DNA of 6,353 nt from Nitrospinota bacterium (lineage in GTDB: Bacteria > Nitrospinota_A > UBA7883). The notes beneath the pieces are model-generated. The model was not told where the DNA came from and made no database searches. It saw only the letters and a list, made by a program, of their open reading frames with translations. Location: assembly GCA_029880775.1 (NCBI GenBank), contig JAOUNV010000129.1, forward strand, positions 1-6,353, in the 5' to 3' direction. Below are positions 5,455 through 6,353 of the stretch, in pieces (position 1 is the first letter of the stretch; each line of letters starts with the position of its first letter). The position numbers were made by a program, and so were the translations under genes.

Positions 5455-6353
5455 ATGGTTCCAGTGTCGATTTCATCCGGGGGTTCATACCGTGTGGCGA
5501 CGGAGGCAGGATCGCCTCTGGCGTCGGCATTGCGAAGCCGGGAGAAGGACACTAAGGGATCCTTCAAAACATACGAGATCGACCTCCGCGAGCCGGAGGC
5601 CTTGGGGAGCCTGGCCATTGAGGCTGGAGTTCATCTGCTGATTAGCGAAGCTTCGTCCGAGCGCGACGGCCTGATGGCGCGATGGATTCTGCACTATGAT
5701 GGAACTCGGGAAAGAAAAAGGAAGGAGTCGCCCTTCCTGGCTTTCGAGCCGCATTCTTTTTTCCTGACCGGGGAGGATCTGGTGGAAAAAGCGGTCGATT
5801 TTGCCGTCTGCATGGCGATGCTGGAGACGGCCAGTTTCGACGAAATCCTCCAAATAGCCGAAAGATGGGCTGACCCACCATTCCTGTGGCTTACCGGGAT
5901 GGCGCATCTGCTCAGCAACGCGCCCAGGAAAGCCTTCGGGCCTTTCGATCAGATTCCATATGTGGAAGAGGGCCTGCCGGAGGAGGAATCGCTTTTCAAG
6001 TCTGGCATGGTGAATTCCGCCATATCCCTGTTGCAAACCGCGCTGGATGAGGCGGAGGCTATGCAGGGGCCGTTTGCCACAAATGAAACAAAAGAAAAGG
6101 AGGCTCCCGATCCTCTGGCCCAGGTTCTTTCCATGCTGACAGCCCTGGCCGAAAGCGTGGACCCGACACAGGAGCCGGAGCTGACGGGAATGATACGCTA
6201 CAACCTTGGACGCGCCACCCTGGCGGCGGGAAGGGGAATGGAGCAAGCCATTGCGGAATACCGGGTCGCTTTGGAGGTTTCGCCGCAGATTTCCGTTCAT
6301 GCGGAGGCGGTGAGCGCGGCAGCGCTGGCCAGTGCGCTCTTCAACATATCAGG
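5455..6353 (+). CDS. Unrecognised protein with a C-terminal TPR-like segment (partial, runs off the right edge)
   Basis: An open frame of 299 codons without a stop continues past the window end. It begins MVPVSISSGGSYRVATEAGS and shows no signal peptide or TM helix. Residues 1-105 look like a mixed alpha/beta domain (SFKTYEIDLREPEALGSL, GVHLLISEASSE, LMARWILHYDG). From ~107 onward it is helical and acidic, and ~246-279 (RYNLGRATLAAGRGMEQAIA and EYRVALEVSP) fits a TPR-like helix pair. The family is not recognised, so no function is assigned; TPRs usually mediate protein-protein contacts. The start is supported by AAAGGGG (5443-5449) five bases before the ATG. An in-frame stop at 5437-5439 rules out a longer product. 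Codon use is GC-rich like pyrE, indicating native chromosomal sequence. It is divergent from pyrE with 112 bp between starts. The minus-strand frame over the same region is judged a shadow. Confidence 0.8.
   Translation, partial: MVPVSISSGGSYRVATEAGSPLASALRSREKDTKGSFKTYEIDLREPEALGSLAIEAGVHLLISEASSERDGLMARWILHYDGTRERKRKESPFLAFEPHSFFLTGEDLVEKAVDFAVCMAMLETASFDEILQIAERWADPPFLWLTGMAHLLSNAPRKAFGPFDQIPYVEEGLPEEESLFKSGMVNSAISLLQTALDEAEAMQGPFATNETKEKEAPDPLAQVLSMLTALAESVDPTQEPELTGMIRYNLGRATLAAGRGMEQAIAEYRVALEVSPQISVHAEAVSAAALASALFNIS

Noticed and set aside
5485..6300. Minus-strand open frame of 271 codons antisense to the TPR-like gene
   Set aside because: The translation is rich in Arg, Gln, Gly and Ser without domain logic, and it has no good ribosome site. 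The plus strand over the same bases is open for 299 codons with a good SD, sensible protein composition and a TPR-like pattern, so the minus frame is a shadow of GC-rich coding.
1..6353. CRISPR array, riboswitch, rRNA or toxin-antitoxin pair
   Set aside because: No regularly spaced repeats, no conserved RNA motif and no small overlapping gene pair with ribosome sites were found on reading both strands.

Overview
The window reads as the edge of an accessory segment next to conserved chromosomal genes in a free-living Gram-negative-type bacterium. No gene pins the taxon. A bacterial-type orotate phosphoribosyltransferase, a stand-alone MEMO-family protein and mixed base composition would fit Nitrospinota/Nitrospirota or the former Deltaproteobacteria, but this is a weak guess.

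Left part (about 1-3700), visibly AT-richer: the first ~129 bases are the end of what looks like an IS256-family insertion sequence, with a terminal-repeat-like end and the first 21 codons of its transposase (minus strand). About 70 bp further in ends a 798-residue membrane protein (minus strand, 202-2598). It has a Cys-rich N-terminus, a long pentapeptide-like beta-helix and a C-terminal two-helix membrane module. Upstream of it, in the same direction, is a complete endonuclease/exonuclease/phosphatase (EEP) family protein (2671-3570), with a promoter candidate in front. The 72-bp gap between them holds a small hairpin and a seven-base G run. The two genes may be co-transcribed as EEP nuclease then membrane protein. 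This pair is the least conventional part of the window.

Middle (3571-3868): a gene-free spacer in which base composition changes towards GC-rich. Apart from the promoter candidate nothing in it was recognised.

Right part (3869-6353), GC-rich: pyrE (orotate phosphoribosyltransferase, last but one step of UMP synthesis) is followed on the same minus strand by an AmmeMemoRadiSam system protein B / MEMO-like gene. They probably form a two-gene operon driven by an extended -10 promoter just upstream of pyrE. Divergently, on the plus strand, a gene opens at 5455 and runs off the window end. It encodes at least 299 residues of an unrecognised, probably soluble protein with a TPR-like segment at its visible C-terminal end.

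No rRNA, tRNA, CRISPR array, riboswitch or convincing intrinsic terminator was seen.
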